A DNA stretch of 64,000 bases from Streptomyces sp. CB02056 (GCF_001905545.1 NZ_LIPD01000006.1:1-64000); one strand, 5' to 3'; numbered from the stretch's first letter, positions 8,862-18,226 are shown. Notes: a model not told the origin generated them from the sequence alone. Numbers and translations: made by a program.

Positions 8862-9072
8862 CCCTGGACCCTCTCAATCTTCCGGCCCCGCGGAGTGCGG
8901 CGCCGACGAACGTGGAACTCTCGACACCGCCCACCGTGCGGCGCACCGCGCAACGGAACCGCGACAACCGGAACCCCGGCCCCCGGCAGGGCACTTGCGG
9001 CACCCGGCGGTGCCGCGCCCGGCCGGGGCCGGCGCACCTCACCGCCCCGGCGAACACGGCGAAGAGGCCGGC

Positions 9073-9720
9073 TCAGAGCACCGCGCCCAGCCCGCGCCGG
9101 TACCGCCGGTCCAGGACCGTCCGCCCGAGCAGCCGCACCGGGGCCGGGATGGTCGCCGAGACCGCCCGGACCGAGGCCGCGTCCGCGCCGTCGAACATCC
9201 AGGGCTGGAGGTAGGTCATCACCTGGGTCGGCGCGCTCCCGATGATCCGGCGCTCGACCCGCAGGTACTCGTCCACCGACAGGCCGGCCAGCGCCGGGAA
9301 GACCACCGGCTCCTCGTGCCGCAGGTGCTCGCGCACCAGGCTCTCGAACGCCTGGGCGGCCTCCGGGAGTTCGGCGCGCAGTCCGGAGCCGAGCACCCCG
9401 GCGACCCGGCGCATCGAGGCGTCCAGCGCCTCGTGGTCCTCCTCCAGGACCCCGCTGCCGTCGAAGCCCGCCACCCGGCCACGCAGGTACGGCCAGAGGA
9501 TCTCGTCCTCGCTGTGGTGGTGCCAGTCGATCACCGAGCGCAGCCGCCCGAACCACTCCGCGAGCGCCGCGGCGGAGCCCGCCGAGCCGCGCTGCGCGGC
9601 GGCGGTCAGCCGTGCCGCGTCCCGGCGCATCGCGACGTGCATCAGGCCGAAGCCCTTGAGCTGCTCGGGCAGGGCGCGCAGCCCCTGCTCCGTCGACCAG
9701 ACCGTTGTGCCGTCCGTCAT
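9073..9720 (-). CDS. Hemerythrin HHE-domain protein
   Basis: 215 residues. Metal-ligand landmarks are in order: HVAMRRD near residue 28, WHHHSEDEILWP, DHEALD and HLRHEEPVVFP, giving the His/Glu/Asp set of a di-iron four-helix bundle. The C-terminal 60 residues form an extra helical tail common in streptomycete HHE proteins. Likely roles are oxygen, nitric oxide or iron handling. It is monocistronic as far as can be seen. Confidence 0.85.
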   Translation of the reverse strand: MTDGTTVWSTEQGLRALPEQLKGFGLMHVAMRRDAARLTAAAQRGSAGSAAALAEWFGRLRSVIDWHHHSEDEILWPYLRGRVAGFDGSGVLEEDHEALDASMRRVAGVLGSGLRAELPEAAQAFESLVREHLRHEEPVVFPALAGLSVDEYLRVERRIIGSAPTQVMTYLQPWMFDGADAASVRAVSATIPAPVRLLGRTVLDRRYRRGLGAVL

Positions 9721-9803
9721 GACCAGACCTCCAGTGTCCGTTCGGATTCCCTACCAGCGCCCGCCCGGAGACGGGCGGTCGGAGCCGCCCCGGACGGGTC
9801 GGC

Positions 9804-10640
9804 TCACACGTTCCACACGCCCGAGGCGGCGGCCTCGCGGGCGTAGTCGGCGAAGTCCCGCGGCTCACGGCCCAACGCCCGCCGCACCCCGTCGCCCAGC
9901 GACGCATTGCGGCCGTCCAGGATCACCGAGAACAGCTCCGCGAAGTCCGCCGGCAGCCCCGCCGCCTCCAGCACCCCCCGGTACGACTCCTCCGACACCG
10001 CCTCGAACCGCACCTCACGCCCCGTCGCCGCCGACAGCTCCACCGCCACGTCCGAGAACGACAGCAGCCGCGGCCCCGTCAGCTCGTACACCTCCCCCGC
10101 GTGCCCCGCCTCCGTCAACGCCGCCACCGCCACGTCCGCGATGTCCTCCGCGTCCACGAACGGCTCCACCGCACCACCCACCGGCAGCGCCAACTCCCCC
10201 GCCAGCACCGGCTCCAGGAAGAACGACTCACTGAAGTTCTGGTTGAACCACGCGCACCGCACCACCGTCCACGCGGCCCCCGACTCCATCACCGCCTTCT
10301 CCCCCGCCTCCGCGGCCTCCTCACCGCGCCCCGACAGCAGCACCAGCCGCCCCACCCCGCGCTCCGCCGCCAACCGCGAGAACGCCCCCACCGCCTCCAC
10401 CGCACCCGGGAACGCCAGATCCGGGTAGTACGTCAGATACGCCGCACTCACACCCTCCAACGCCCCCTCCCACGTCCCCTCGTCGTGCCAGTCGAACGGC
10501 ACCGCACCCGAACGCGACCCCACCCGCACCCCGTACCCCAGGGCCGTCAGCCGGTCCGCCACCCGGCGACCCGTCTTCCCCGTCCCACCGACCACCAGCA
10601 CGACACCGGACTCGACCGCGAGATCCACCACACCAGCCAT
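9804..10640 (-). CDS. NmrA-like NAD(P)H-binding reductase
   Basis: About 278 residues from the ATG at 10640; an in-frame ATG at 10655 is possible. GVVLVVGGTGKTGRRVADRL is the nucleotide-binding Rossmann motif, followed by the atypical SDR features of the NmrA/ergot-alkaloid AgnL-like group (WFNQNFSE, PFVDAEDIADVAVAAL). There is no clear YxxxK catalytic pair, so it may be a redox sensor rather than an enzyme. Confidence 0.82.
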   Translation of the reverse strand: MAGVVDLAVESGVVLVVGGTGKTGRRVADRLTALGYGVRVGSRSGAVPFDWHDEGTWEGALEGVSAAYLTYYPDLAFPGAVEAVGAFSRLAAERGVGRLVLLSGRGEEAAEAGEKAVMESGAAWTVVRCAWFNQNFSESFFLEPVLAGELALPVGGAVEPFVDAEDIADVAVAALTEAGHAGEVYELTGPRLLSFSDVAVELSAATGREVRFEAVSEESYRGVLEAAGLPADFAELFSVILDGRNASLGDGVRRALGREPRDFADYAREAAASGVWNV

Positions 10641-11410
10641 CACACACACCCTCATTCCAAGACTCGGAGGAATCACCGACGACCGGTCCTTCGGAGGCGC
10701 CGGTTGCGCCCGATCGGTTCGTCGTCGTGGCACCAATTCAAATCCCCCCTGGCCCGGCGATCCATAGCCGCCGCTCTCAGTTCCATGCGCGAGCGTCTAC
10801 GCCACCGGTACGTCACCGACCAGCGGCGCTCCGCCCACCCACGGCCGTCGAGCCGTCCGCGGCCAGGGCTCCCCTGCCACCCACCACAACACACCCCACC
10901 CCCGGCAGAAAGCCCTTTCCAGCACCTCTCGACCCCTCCTCGACCGCGTGGGGCAATCACCGCGCGGTGCGTCCGCAAAGGGCCGAGGGGAAATCCGGGG
11001 GAACCGCGTCGGTCGGCCGGATCCGCATTCCCGTCACGCCGGGACCGCGGAATCCGTCGCCGTCGCCGATCGCCCCACGGTACGGGCCCGTACGAATATC
11101 GTCCGGGCCGGGCGGCCCTGTTCCGCCCCGGATGCGGCCCGCCGCCCCGCCGACCCCCCTTCGGCCCCGCTCGGGCGTCGAGGCCGCGCCGACCTGCCCG
11201 AATACCCCCGTGGCCCCGGGGCCGGGCGATTGGCTGGGACCTGTCGAATCCTTGAACCGGTCTACCCGACGGATCATCAGACTTGTTGTGAGTTAGGGAG
11301 ATTGTCCGTGCACGGGCTCCCGTTCCATGGCTAGCATCGGAAATCCATTCTGTTCGAGCGCTAATCGCCTGGGAGGGGCGGCGCCGGACAGACCGACAGG
11401 AGACTTCTTC
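10641..11410. other. Long intergenic region without a convincing gene
   Basis: Several overlapping open frames exist on both strands, but all are low-complexity Pro/Arg translations of GC-rich DNA with no start-site support. The last 150 bases before the Rieske gene are more AT-rich (about 11270-11410) and probably carry its promoter. No clear -35/-10 pair with normal spacing was found. Confidence 0.5.
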
Positions 11411-12637
11411 ATGCGCGTGTCCAAGCACGTCCACCCCGTCAGCAGCCGCCCGACCGCGGCCGATGTCGCCCTGCCACCGGCACTGCCCTACCCCGACGGC
11501 TGGTCCGCACTCGCCTTCTCCGCCGAGCTCAGGCCCGGCACCGTCCTCACCCGCCAACTCGCGGGCGAGGACGTCGTGCTGTACCGGCTGCGCAACGGCC
11601 GCCTCCGCGCGATCCGCCCGTACTGCCCGCACCTCGGCGCCCACCTCGGCCTGGCCGCGGTCGAGGGCGACCACCTGGTCTGCCCCTTCCACCGCTTCGC
11701 CTTCGACGCCGAGGGCCGCTGCGTGCGCACCGGGTACGGCACCCCGCCGCCCAAGGCGGCACTGACGCCGCTGCCGGTGCGCGAGGTGAACGAGGCCGTC
11801 TTCGTCTGGCGCCACCACGACGGCCGGGAGCCGGACTGGGAGATCCCCGCCTGGCACCGGATCGACGACGGGCGGCAGCCCCTGCGGTACACCTCCTTCG
11901 AGATGCCCGGCTACGCCCAGGACGTCATGGAGAACTCCTTCGACCTGGGCCACTTCGTCACCCTGCACGGTTGGCCACAGGGCGAGTTGGTGAAGCCCGT
12001 GGAGTTCGACGGCACCACCTTCCACATCTCGATGCTGGTCCGGGAGACCTTCCCGCTGCTCGGCCTGCGCGAGGTCCAGGTCGAGGTGGACGGGTACGGC
12101 CTCACCGCCCTGCACACCGACGTGCACACGCCCTCGCTGGGCCTGGAGATCTGCTCGCTGGTCATGGCCACCCAGGTCGCTCCCGGCCGGATGCAGCTGC
12201 GGCAGGCGAGCCGCTTCGTCATGTCGGAGCCGTCCGGACTGCCGCCGGTCGTCGCCCGGACGGTCAGCCGGGCGGTCACCAGGCTGCTGGCGGGCCCGAT
12301 GTTCAAGCGCAACCTGGAGTTCACCGCGGCCGACTTCCCGATCTGGTCCACCAAGCGGTACATGTCGCCGCCGAAGCTCGCCCCGGGCGACGGGCCGATC
12401 GGCGCGATGCGGCACTGGGCCCGGCAGTTCTACCCGCCGGACCACCAGGCGCACCTCCCGGGGCCGGCCGCCCTCACCGACCGGGACGGGCCCGGCGCGA
12501 ACGGGAGCAGCACGCCCGACGGCGCTGCGAACGGGCACGGCCCGAACGGGAGCAGCACGCCCGACGGTGACGCCGCCCCGAGCCGCACCCCGGCGGAGGC
12601 CCCCGGCACCGCCCCCAGCGGAGCCGCCCGGAGCTGA
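11411..12637 (+). CDS. Rieske [2Fe-2S] non-haem iron oxygenase
   Basis: 408 residues; the ATG at 11411 has AGGAGA upstream. The Rieske cluster motifs CPHLGAHLG and CPFHRFAF (CxH and CxxH) lie near residues 74-97. The catalytic domain has ENSFDLGHFVTLHG, supplying the Asp/His ligands of mononuclear iron. The architecture resembles KshA/DAF-36-type sterol oxygenases. The final 50 residues are a Gly/Ser/Asn/Pro tail with a duplicated NGSSTPDG unit. It opens the SARP/ketoreductase locus and may tailor its product. A separate reductase partner is not encoded nearby. Confidence 0.87.
   Translation: MRVSKHVHPVSSRPTAADVALPPALPYPDGWSALAFSAELRPGTVLTRQLAGEDVVLYRLRNGRLRAIRPYCPHLGAHLGLAAVEGDHLVCPFHRFAFDAEGRCVRTGYGTPPPKAALTPLPVREVNEAVFVWRHHDGREPDWEIPAWHRIDDGRQPLRYTSFEMPGYAQDVMENSFDLGHFVTLHGWPQGELVKPVEFDGTTFHISMLVRETFPLLGLREVQVEVDGYGLTALHTDVHTPSLGLEICSLVMATQVAPGRMQLRQASRFVMSEPSGLPPVVARTVSRAVTRLLAGPMFKRNLEFTAADFPIWSTKRYMSPPKLAPGDGPIGAMRHWARQFYPPDHQAHLPGPAALTDRDGPGANGSSTPDGAANGHGPNGSSTPDGDAAPSRTPAEAPGTAPSGAARS
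12500..12567 (+). repeat. 23-bp direct repeat inside the Rieske oxygenase tail
   Basis: The same 23-base unit beginning AACGGGAGCAG occurs at 12500-12522 and 12545-12567, encoding NGSSTPDG twice. Identity at the DNA level suggests recent slippage duplication in a disordered tail. Confidence 0.75.
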
Positions 12638-12874
12638 GCCGGCCCCGGCCACCCGCCGCCCCTCTCCGCCCAGCTCCGTCGTCCCGACCTGGAAACGGGC
12701 GTGCCGGCTCCGGAGAGCGAGAACCCTCCTCGGCGCCTGGCAGGGCACCCTGGGCAGCCAACAGACCTTCGTCAAGCCGGACTTCGCGATCACCATCACC
12801 CAGGGCCGGACCAACGACCCGGTCGCGCAGATCCGCAACAACGAAGCGGGAAGAAGCACCCCCGGTTCCTCACA

Positions 12875-12914
12875 CGGCGGGGCGGCCCCCACTCCCCCGG
12901 GGGCCGCCCCGCCG
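12875..12914 (+). terminator. Strong hairpin terminator in the 12638-13166 gap
   Basis: The arms 12875-12890 and 12899-12914 are perfectly complementary over 16 bp with an 8-nt loop. It lies 240 bp after the Rieske gene and upstream of the SARP gene. The stretch 12700-12860 has an open frame that reads LLGAWQGTLGSQQTFVKPD and looks somewhat protein-like, possibly a gene remnant; no start or family could be assigned. Confidence 0.7.
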
Positions 12915-13084
12915 CTTCCGGCTGCCCGGAAGCCCCCACCAGATCGCCCGGAACCCCGCTCGACGGGCACTTGAGGAATCCGGCCGCCCCTCCGTGGCGC
13001 CGCTAGGGTGCGACGCATCCACCCCACCATCCCCCTGATTCGAACACACTTCCGCACCAGCAGCGCACAGTTCACCGGACCCGC

Positions 13085-13132
13085 GGGTCCACGGGTCCAC
13101 AGCCCCACGAATCCACGGGCTCACGATCCTCC
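13085..13132 (+). repeat. Degenerate 8-bp tandem repeat upstream of the SARP gene
   Basis: Six consecutive 8-base blocks occur; the first five end in CAC: GGGTCCAC, GGGTCCAC, AGCCCCAC, GAATCCAC, GGGCTCAC. They end 34 bp before the SARP start codon. This could be a slippage array or a multi-site regulatory element. Confidence 0.5.
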
Positions 13133-13166
13133 GAGCCCCACTCACCCGCACGAGAGGAGAACCGCC

Positions 13167-13985
13167 ATGCACCTCAGGGTCCTCGGCCCCCTCACCGCCG
13201 ACCTCAACGGCATCTCCGTCGTCCCCACCGCCGCCAAGCAGCGCCAGATCCTCGCCCTCCTCGCGCTCTACCCGAACCGGATCCTGCCCACGGCCACCCT
13301 GATCGAGGAGATCTGGGGCGACGACCCGCCAAGACAGGCGCTCACCACGATGCAGACGTACATCCTGCAGCTGCGCCGCCGGATCACCCAGGCCCTCGGG
13401 CCGACCCCGCACGCCACCGCCAAGGACATCCTCACCACCCGGCACGGCGGCTACCAGCTCACCACCCACCCGGACAACCTGGACGTCCACACCTACAACC
13501 TGCTGACCACCCAGGGCCAGCACGCCTTCAACCACGGCCAGGACCACCAGGCCGCCACCCAGTTCCGCCAGGCCCTCGCGCTCTGGCACGGCCCCGCCCT
13601 GGTCGACGTCCGGCCCGGGCCGATCCTCACCATCGAGATCATGCGCCTGGAGGAGAGCCGGCTGATCACCCTGGAACGCCGCATCGACACCGACCTGCGG
13701 CTCGGCCGGCACAACGAGCTGATCCCCGAGCTCACCCACCTGACCCACCAGCACCCGCACCACGAGGGCCTGCACGCCCAGGCCATGGTCGCGCTCTACC
13801 GGGCCGGCCGGCAGACCAGCGCCCTGACCACCTACCACCACCTGCGGCACCGGCTGACCACCGAGCTCGGCATCCAGCCCTCGCCGCACCTCCAGCACCT
13901 CCAGCACGCGATCCTCACCCTGGACCCCACCCTCAACACGCCCACCACGGCCCACCCGACCACCTACAACCTGTACTCGGCCTGA
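13167..13985 (+). CDS. SARP-family pathway activator
   Basis: 272 residues; the ATG at 13167 has GAGGAGA upstream. The N-terminal OmpR-like winged helix (about residues 1-95, with LRVLGPLTADLNG and the helix around TLIEEIWGDDPP) is followed by the bacterial transcriptional activation domain (about 100-255, ending TELGIQPSPHLQHLQ). There is no ATPase domain, so this is the short ActII-ORF4/RedD class that activates antibiotic clusters. It lies just before the ketoreductase, its likely target. His is unusually frequent, replacing Arg/Ala seen in most homologues. Confidence 0.9.
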   Translation: MHLRVLGPLTADLNGISVVPTAAKQRQILALLALYPNRILPTATLIEEIWGDDPPRQALTTMQTYILQLRRRITQALGPTPHATAKDILTTRHGGYQLTTHPDNLDVHTYNLLTTQGQHAFNHGQDHQAATQFRQALALWHGPALVDVRPGPILTIEIMRLEESRLITLERRIDTDLRLGRHNELIPELTHLTHQHPHHEGLHAQAMVALYRAGRQTSALTTYHHLRHRLTTELGIQPSPHLQHLQHAILTLDPTLNTPTTAHPTTYNLYSA

Positions 13986-14051
13986 GCCCCGTCCGGACGG
14001 CCGTCCCCGCCGACCTCTCCCAGCTCCCAGCCCTCACCCACAGGACGCGTC

Positions 14052-14840
14052 ATGACCACCGCACCCGAGAAACCCCTCGCCCTGATCACCGGCGGTACCC
14101 GCGGCATCGGCCTCGCCATCGCCCGCGAACTCGGCAGCCGCGGCCACCGTGTCTTCATCTGCGCCCGCACCGCCCGGGACATCGACCAGGCCCTCGCCAC
14201 CCTGCGCGACGAGGGCCACCAGGCCGACGGCCTCACCTGCGACGTCCGCGACCCCGTCCAGGTCGGCGAACTGATCCGGCACGCGGTGGCCGAGTACGGC
14301 CCGATCACCGTCCTGGTCAACAACGCCGGACGCACCGGCGGCGGGCCGACCGCGACCACCACAGACGACCTCTGGTACGACGTCATCGACACCAATCTGA
14401 ACGCGGTCTTCCTGGTCACCCGGGAGACCCTCCGGCACGGCCACATCACCAGCACCGCCCACCCGAGGATCATCAACATCGCGTCCACCGCCGGGAAGCA
14501 GGCCGTCACCCTGGGCGCCCCGTACACCGCGAGCAAGCACGCCGTGATCGGCTTCACCCGGGCGCTGGCCAAGGAGCTGGCGCCGACCGGCACCACCGTC
14601 AACGCCATCTGCCCGGGGTACGTCCAGACCCCGCACACCACCAGGATCCACCACGAGTACGCGACCGCCTACAACACCACCCCCGAGACCATCCACCAGC
14701 ACTTCCAGCAGCACATCCCGCTCGGCCGCTACACCACGCCCGAGGAGGTCGCCTCGCTGGCCGGCTACCTCACCAGCCCCACCGCGGCCAGCATCACCGC
14801 CCAGGCACTGAACGTCTGCGGCGGGCTCGCCACCCAGTAA
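14052..14840 (+). CDS. ActIII-type aromatic polyketide ketoreductase (SDR)
   Basis: 262 residues. The motifs follow actinorhodin ActIII closely: TGGTRGIG, the NNAGRTGGG loop, NIASTAGKQ (catalytic Ser), the YTASK pair and CPGYVQTPH, ending ITAQALNVCGG. ActIII enzymes reduce the C9 carbonyl of type II polyketide chains. Here the GATSGIG of ActIII is GGTRGIG and the substrate loop is His-rich. It lies 66 bp after the SARP and is probably co-transcribed. No ketosynthase is present, so the substrate is uncertain and it could serve a distant cluster. Confidence 0.88.
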   Translation: MTTAPEKPLALITGGTRGIGLAIARELGSRGHRVFICARTARDIDQALATLRDEGHQADGLTCDVRDPVQVGELIRHAVAEYGPITVLVNNAGRTGGGPTATTTDDLWYDVIDTNLNAVFLVTRETLRHGHITSTAHPRIINIASTAGKQAVTLGAPYTASKHAVIGFTRALAKELAPTGTTVNAICPGYVQTPHTTRIHHEYATAYNTTPETIHQHFQQHIPLGRYTTPEEVASLAGYLTSPTAASITAQALNVCGGLATQ

Positions 14841-14901
14841 CCCCGGCGCGATCCCGGCCGGCCACGGGAAGGATGAGGGCTCCGGTGCCCGCTGATCAGC
14901 C

Positions 14902-17238
14902 ATGACGAACCGTCAGTTCTCCAGCGCACCCGTCACCTTGCTGGTGGCCGGCGCTCCCGCGCCCGAGCCCTGCCTGCCCGCCGGCCGTCCGCCCGGGCCG
15001 CTGGACGCCGGGGCGGTGCGCGCCGCGCTGGCCGGCGCCGCCCCCCGGCCCCGGCGGACCCCCGAACGGCCCGCCCGGGCACCGGAGTTCGTCCTGGTCG
15101 AGCTGCACCGGAGATACCCGCCGGAGGCGCTGCGCACCGCGCTGCGCAGCGTCCTCGCCGACGACCCCGCCGGGCCCGCGGCGGACCTGCTCTGGCAGCG
15201 GACGGTGGACGGCCCGGACGGGCTCGACCGGGTGCTGGTGGAACTGGGGCGCAGCCTGGCCGGCGGCCCCCGGCTGCGGGCCGTCCTGGTCGAGGACGCG
15301 CGCGACGCCACCGGGGACGGCGGGCGCCACACCACCGGGGACGGTGCGCCGGACGGCGGGCGGCGGCTCTTCGTCGGCGTCGCCCAAGGCCCGCTCGCCC
15401 GCGCCGCCGGGGTGCTGGAGGAGCTGCGCGAGGCCCTGGCGCACCCGCCCGAGCCGGTCACCGTACCGACCAGCGCCCTCCAGCGGGAGCTGCTGCGCCA
15501 GGTGATCGGGGAGTCCGAGCCCGGCGGGCGGCACGTCGAGCAGCTGTCCTGGAACTGGCACGGGCCGCTGGACACCGAGCGCTTCACCGCGGCCTGGCAG
15601 TCCGTCTTCGACCACGAGACGGTGCTGCGCGCGGCCTTCGACTGGGACGAGCACGGCCCCGACGACCCCTGGATGGTGCTGCACGAGCACGCCGTCCCCG
15701 AGGTGACCCGGCACCGCCACGGCGCCGCCGACTGGGAGGACCTGCTCGCCGCCGACCGTCGGCGCGGCTTCGACCTGCGCCGCCCCGCCCTGCTGCGCGC
15801 CACCCTCGTCGACGCCCCGCCGGACGCCGGGGAGGGGCCCGCCACCCGGGTCCTGCTCACCTACCACCACGCGATGCTGGACGGCTGGAGCGTACGGCTG
15901 CTGCTCCAGTCCTTCTACCGCGCCTACCTGACCGGCGGCGTGCTGGCCGGCGGCCAGCGCCGCCCCGACCTGCGCGACCACGCCCGCTGGCTGTCCGGCC
16001 GGAGCACCGACGCGGCACGGCAGTTCTGGTCCACCCGGCCCCCCGCCACCGCCGTCCTGCCGCTCGCCCCCGACCCGCGCCGGCGCGGCAGCGGCCGGGC
16101 CCGGCGCCGGCTCACCCCGTACGAGGCGGTCCGGCTGCGCGGCTGGGCGGCCGCCTGGGGCGCGGGCGAGAGCAGCGCCCTCCAGGCGGCCTGGGCGCTG
16201 CTGCTGTACCGCGCCGAGCAGACGGACCGGCCCCGCCGCCCGGCCCGCGCGGTGCGGGTCGGCTTCGCGGTGACCGTCTCCGGCCGGGGCATCCCGCTGG
16301 ACGGCGTCGAGCGGCTGCCCGGCGCCCTGCGCAACCCGCTGCCGATCTCCGTCCGGGTGCAGCCGGGCACCACCGTGCCGCAGCTGCTCGCGGCGCTGCG
16401 CGACGGGGTGCTCGACCTCGCCGCGTACGAGTGGGTCTCCCCCGGCCAGGCCCACCGCTGGACGCCCGGCGCGCGCGGGCAGCGGCCGAACAGCCTGGTC
16501 GTCCTGGAGCACCAGCCCGCCGCGGCGCACCACCTGCGGCTGGAGACCGACCTGGCCGCGCACGGCATCCACGTGGAGGGTCCGGCCCCGGCCGGCACCC
16601 TCACCTCGTACCCGATCACGCTCGCCGCCCACTACGACGCCACCGGCGGGCTGGTCCTCACCACCACCCACGACCGTGCCCTGCTCGCCGACCGGGACGC
16701 CGCCGAACTCCTCGACCAGAGCGCCCACCTGCTGCGCAGCTTCCCCGACCTGCCGAGCGGGCTGGGCACCACCGAGGTGCTGCGCTCCACCCTGGCCGGA
16801 CAGCCGGCGCCCCGGCTGGGCGAGCCGGCGGCCGGCGCCGCCGAGGGCACCGAGCCGGCCGCCCCGGCGGTGCGCCTGGACGTGCTGCGCCGGGCCGCCC
16901 ACCCGGGCGCGGGCTGGGTCCTGCTGCTGCCCCCGCCCGACGCCCCGCACACCCGCTACCCCGGCGCCGCGCGCGACTGGCCCGGCCCGCAGGCCCTCGG
17001 GGTGCTGCGCCCCGCCGGGGACGACCCGCCCCCGGCCGCGTACCGACCGGTGCTCGGCCCGCTGCTGGAGTCCCGCGCGCCGGTCGCCCTGGTCGCCCCG
17101 CCGGGGCTCGGGGCCACCGCGTGCGGGATCGCCCGGCTGGGTTCGCCGGCGCACCCGCCGCTGGTGGTGCTGCTCGACGGGGACGGCGACCTGGCAGCGG
17201 TGGCGGGCCTGCTGGGGGGCCTGCCTCGGCGCCGCTAG
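14902..17238 (+). CDS. Free-standing NRPS-type condensation-domain protein with unusual termini
   Basis: 778 residues. A condensation domain spans about residues 190-620, with the active-site motif HHAMLDG (HHxxxDG) near residue 315 and the later segment NPLPISVRV. The N-terminal 180 residues are Ala/Pro-rich and not recognised. The last 150 residues resemble a badly degraded thioesterase (WVLLLPPPDAP, then a LVAPPGLGATACG segment where GxSxG is expected). No adenylation or carrier domain is present. It may join an acyl and an amine or alcohol partner supplied in trans. It sits between the ketoreductase and an SRPBCC gene on the same strand. Confidence 0.78.
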   Translation: MTNRQFSSAPVTLLVAGAPAPEPCLPAGRPPGPLDAGAVRAALAGAAPRPRRTPERPARAPEFVLVELHRRYPPEALRTALRSVLADDPAGPAADLLWQRTVDGPDGLDRVLVELGRSLAGGPRLRAVLVEDARDATGDGGRHTTGDGAPDGGRRLFVGVAQGPLARAAGVLEELREALAHPPEPVTVPTSALQRELLRQVIGESEPGGRHVEQLSWNWHGPLDTERFTAAWQSVFDHETVLRAAFDWDEHGPDDPWMVLHEHAVPEVTRHRHGAADWEDLLAADRRRGFDLRRPALLRATLVDAPPDAGEGPATRVLLTYHHAMLDGWSVRLLLQSFYRAYLTGGVLAGGQRRPDLRDHARWLSGRSTDAARQFWSTRPPATAVLPLAPDPRRRGSGRARRRLTPYEAVRLRGWAAAWGAGESSALQAAWALLLYRAEQTDRPRRPARAVRVGFAVTVSGRGIPLDGVERLPGALRNPLPISVRVQPGTTVPQLLAALRDGVLDLAAYEWVSPGQAHRWTPGARGQRPNSLVVLEHQPAAAHHLRLETDLAAHGIHVEGPAPAGTLTSYPITLAAHYDATGGLVLTTTHDRALLADRDAAELLDQSAHLLRSFPDLPSGLGTTEVLRSTLAGQPAPRLGEPAAGAAEGTEPAAPAVRLDVLRRAAHPGAGWVLLLPPPDAPHTRYPGAARDWPGPQALGVLRPAGDDPPPAAYRPVLGPLLESRAPVALVAPPGLGATACGIARLGSPAHPPLVVLLDGDGDLAAVAGLLGGLPRRR

Positions 17239-17266
17239 GACCGGCGCGGCTTCGAGAGGGCCTAGG

Positions 17267-17722
17267 GTGGCGACCGTGGCCCGCTTCGTCCTGATCCGCC
17301 GTACGCCGCTGCCGCCCGCCGAGTGCTGGGAGCGGCTGACGGACTGGTCCCGGCACGGGGACCGGGTGCCGTTCACCCGGGTCCGCGTGGTCCGGGGCTC
17401 CGGCCGGGAGGCGGGCGACGTCGTCCTGGCCCGGACGGCCCTCGGGCCGTTCCGTTTCGACGACCCGATGGAGCTCACCGAGCTGGTCGTCCCCGGCCCC
17501 GGCCGGGACGGGCGGTGCCGGCTGGTCAAGCGCGGCCACCCGGTGCACGGCTGGGCCGAGCTGCGGGTCCGGGCGGTGGGCGGCGGCAGCGCGGCGGTCT
17601 GGACGGAGGAGCTGACGGTCGCCGGCCTGCCCCGGACGCTCGATCCGCTGCTCGATCCGGTCCTGGCGCGGTCCGGGCGCCTGGTCTTCGGCCGGGTCCT
17701 GGACCACCTGCTGGGGCTGTAG
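17267..17722 (+). CDS. SRPBCC-fold protein (polyketide cyclase-like)
   Basis: 151 residues from the GTG at 17267, supported by GAGAGGG upstream; a longer ORF upstream is the shadow of the preceding gene. The pattern of alternating strands with LPPAECWERLTDWSRHGDRV at the start and a long C-terminal helix (VLARSGRLVFGRVLDHLL) fits the START/Bet v1 fold of polyketide cyclases and polyketide_cyc2 proteins. It follows the condensation gene by 28 bp. It may be a cyclase or binding protein for the locus product, but the fold is also common outside biosynthesis. Confidence 0.7.
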   Translation: MATVARFVLIRRTPLPPAECWERLTDWSRHGDRVPFTRVRVVRGSGREAGDVVLARTALGPFRFDDPMELTELVVPGPGRDGRCRLVKRGHPVHGWAELRVRAVGGGSAAVWTEELTVAGLPRTLDPLLDPVLARSGRLVFGRVLDHLLGL

Positions 17723-17734
17723 CGGCCCGGCCGC

Positions 17735-18226
17735 TCAGGACGGCAGGAAGCGGGCGCCCGGGCCCGGGCTGCGGTAGACGGAGTCCGGGGGCAGGTGGGT
17801 GTGGCCGCCCGCGCACTCCAGCACGAGGGTGACCGGTTCGTCGCAGTCGTGCTCCTCGCCGCCGCCGTGCCGGACGACGACCGACGGGCCCTCCTCGTCG
17901 GCGAGGTACTTGTCGCCCCACTCCAGCAGGGCGATCACGGTGGGCCGCAGGTCCCTGCCCTTCTCGGTGAGGTGGTACTCGAAGCGCTGCCGGTCGCCGG
18001 GCTCCTGGTACGGCACGCGGCGCAGCACGCCCGCGGCGACGAGGCCGTCGAGCCGGGTGGACAGCAGGTTGCTGGCGATGCCGAGCCGGGTGCGGAACTC
18101 CCCGAAGCGGCCGACGCCGTCCAGCGCCTCCCGCACGATCAGCAGCGACCAGCGTTCGCCGACCGCCGCGAGGGCGCGCCCCATCGAACAGTTCACCGGG
18201 TCGATCCGCCGCCGCTGCTCCGCCAT
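17735..18226 (-). CDS. HxlR-family winged-helix regulator
   Basis: 163 residues. The N-terminal CSMGRALAAVGERWSLLIVREAL segment and the helix around ASNLLSTRLDGLVAAGVL are the signature of the HxlR family. The final 50 residues are an extra domain with two cysteines and two histidines, a common streptomycete extension. It is divergent from a tautomerase-like gene; two direct repeats lie in the shared region. HxlR proteins usually sense small electrophiles or redox change. Confidence 0.88.
   Translation of the reverse strand: MAEQRRRIDPVNCSMGRALAAVGERWSLLIVREALDGVGRFGEFRTRLGIASNLLSTRLDGLVAAGVLRRVPYQEPGDRQRFEYHLTEKGRDLRPTVIALLEWGDKYLADEEGPSVVVRHGGGEEHDCDEPVTLVLECAGGHTHLPPDSVYRSPGPGARFLPS

Noticed and set aside
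10957-11277. 106-residue minus-strand ORF in the long gap before the Rieske gene
   Set aside because: Gly/Pro/Arg low-complexity translation with no start signal.
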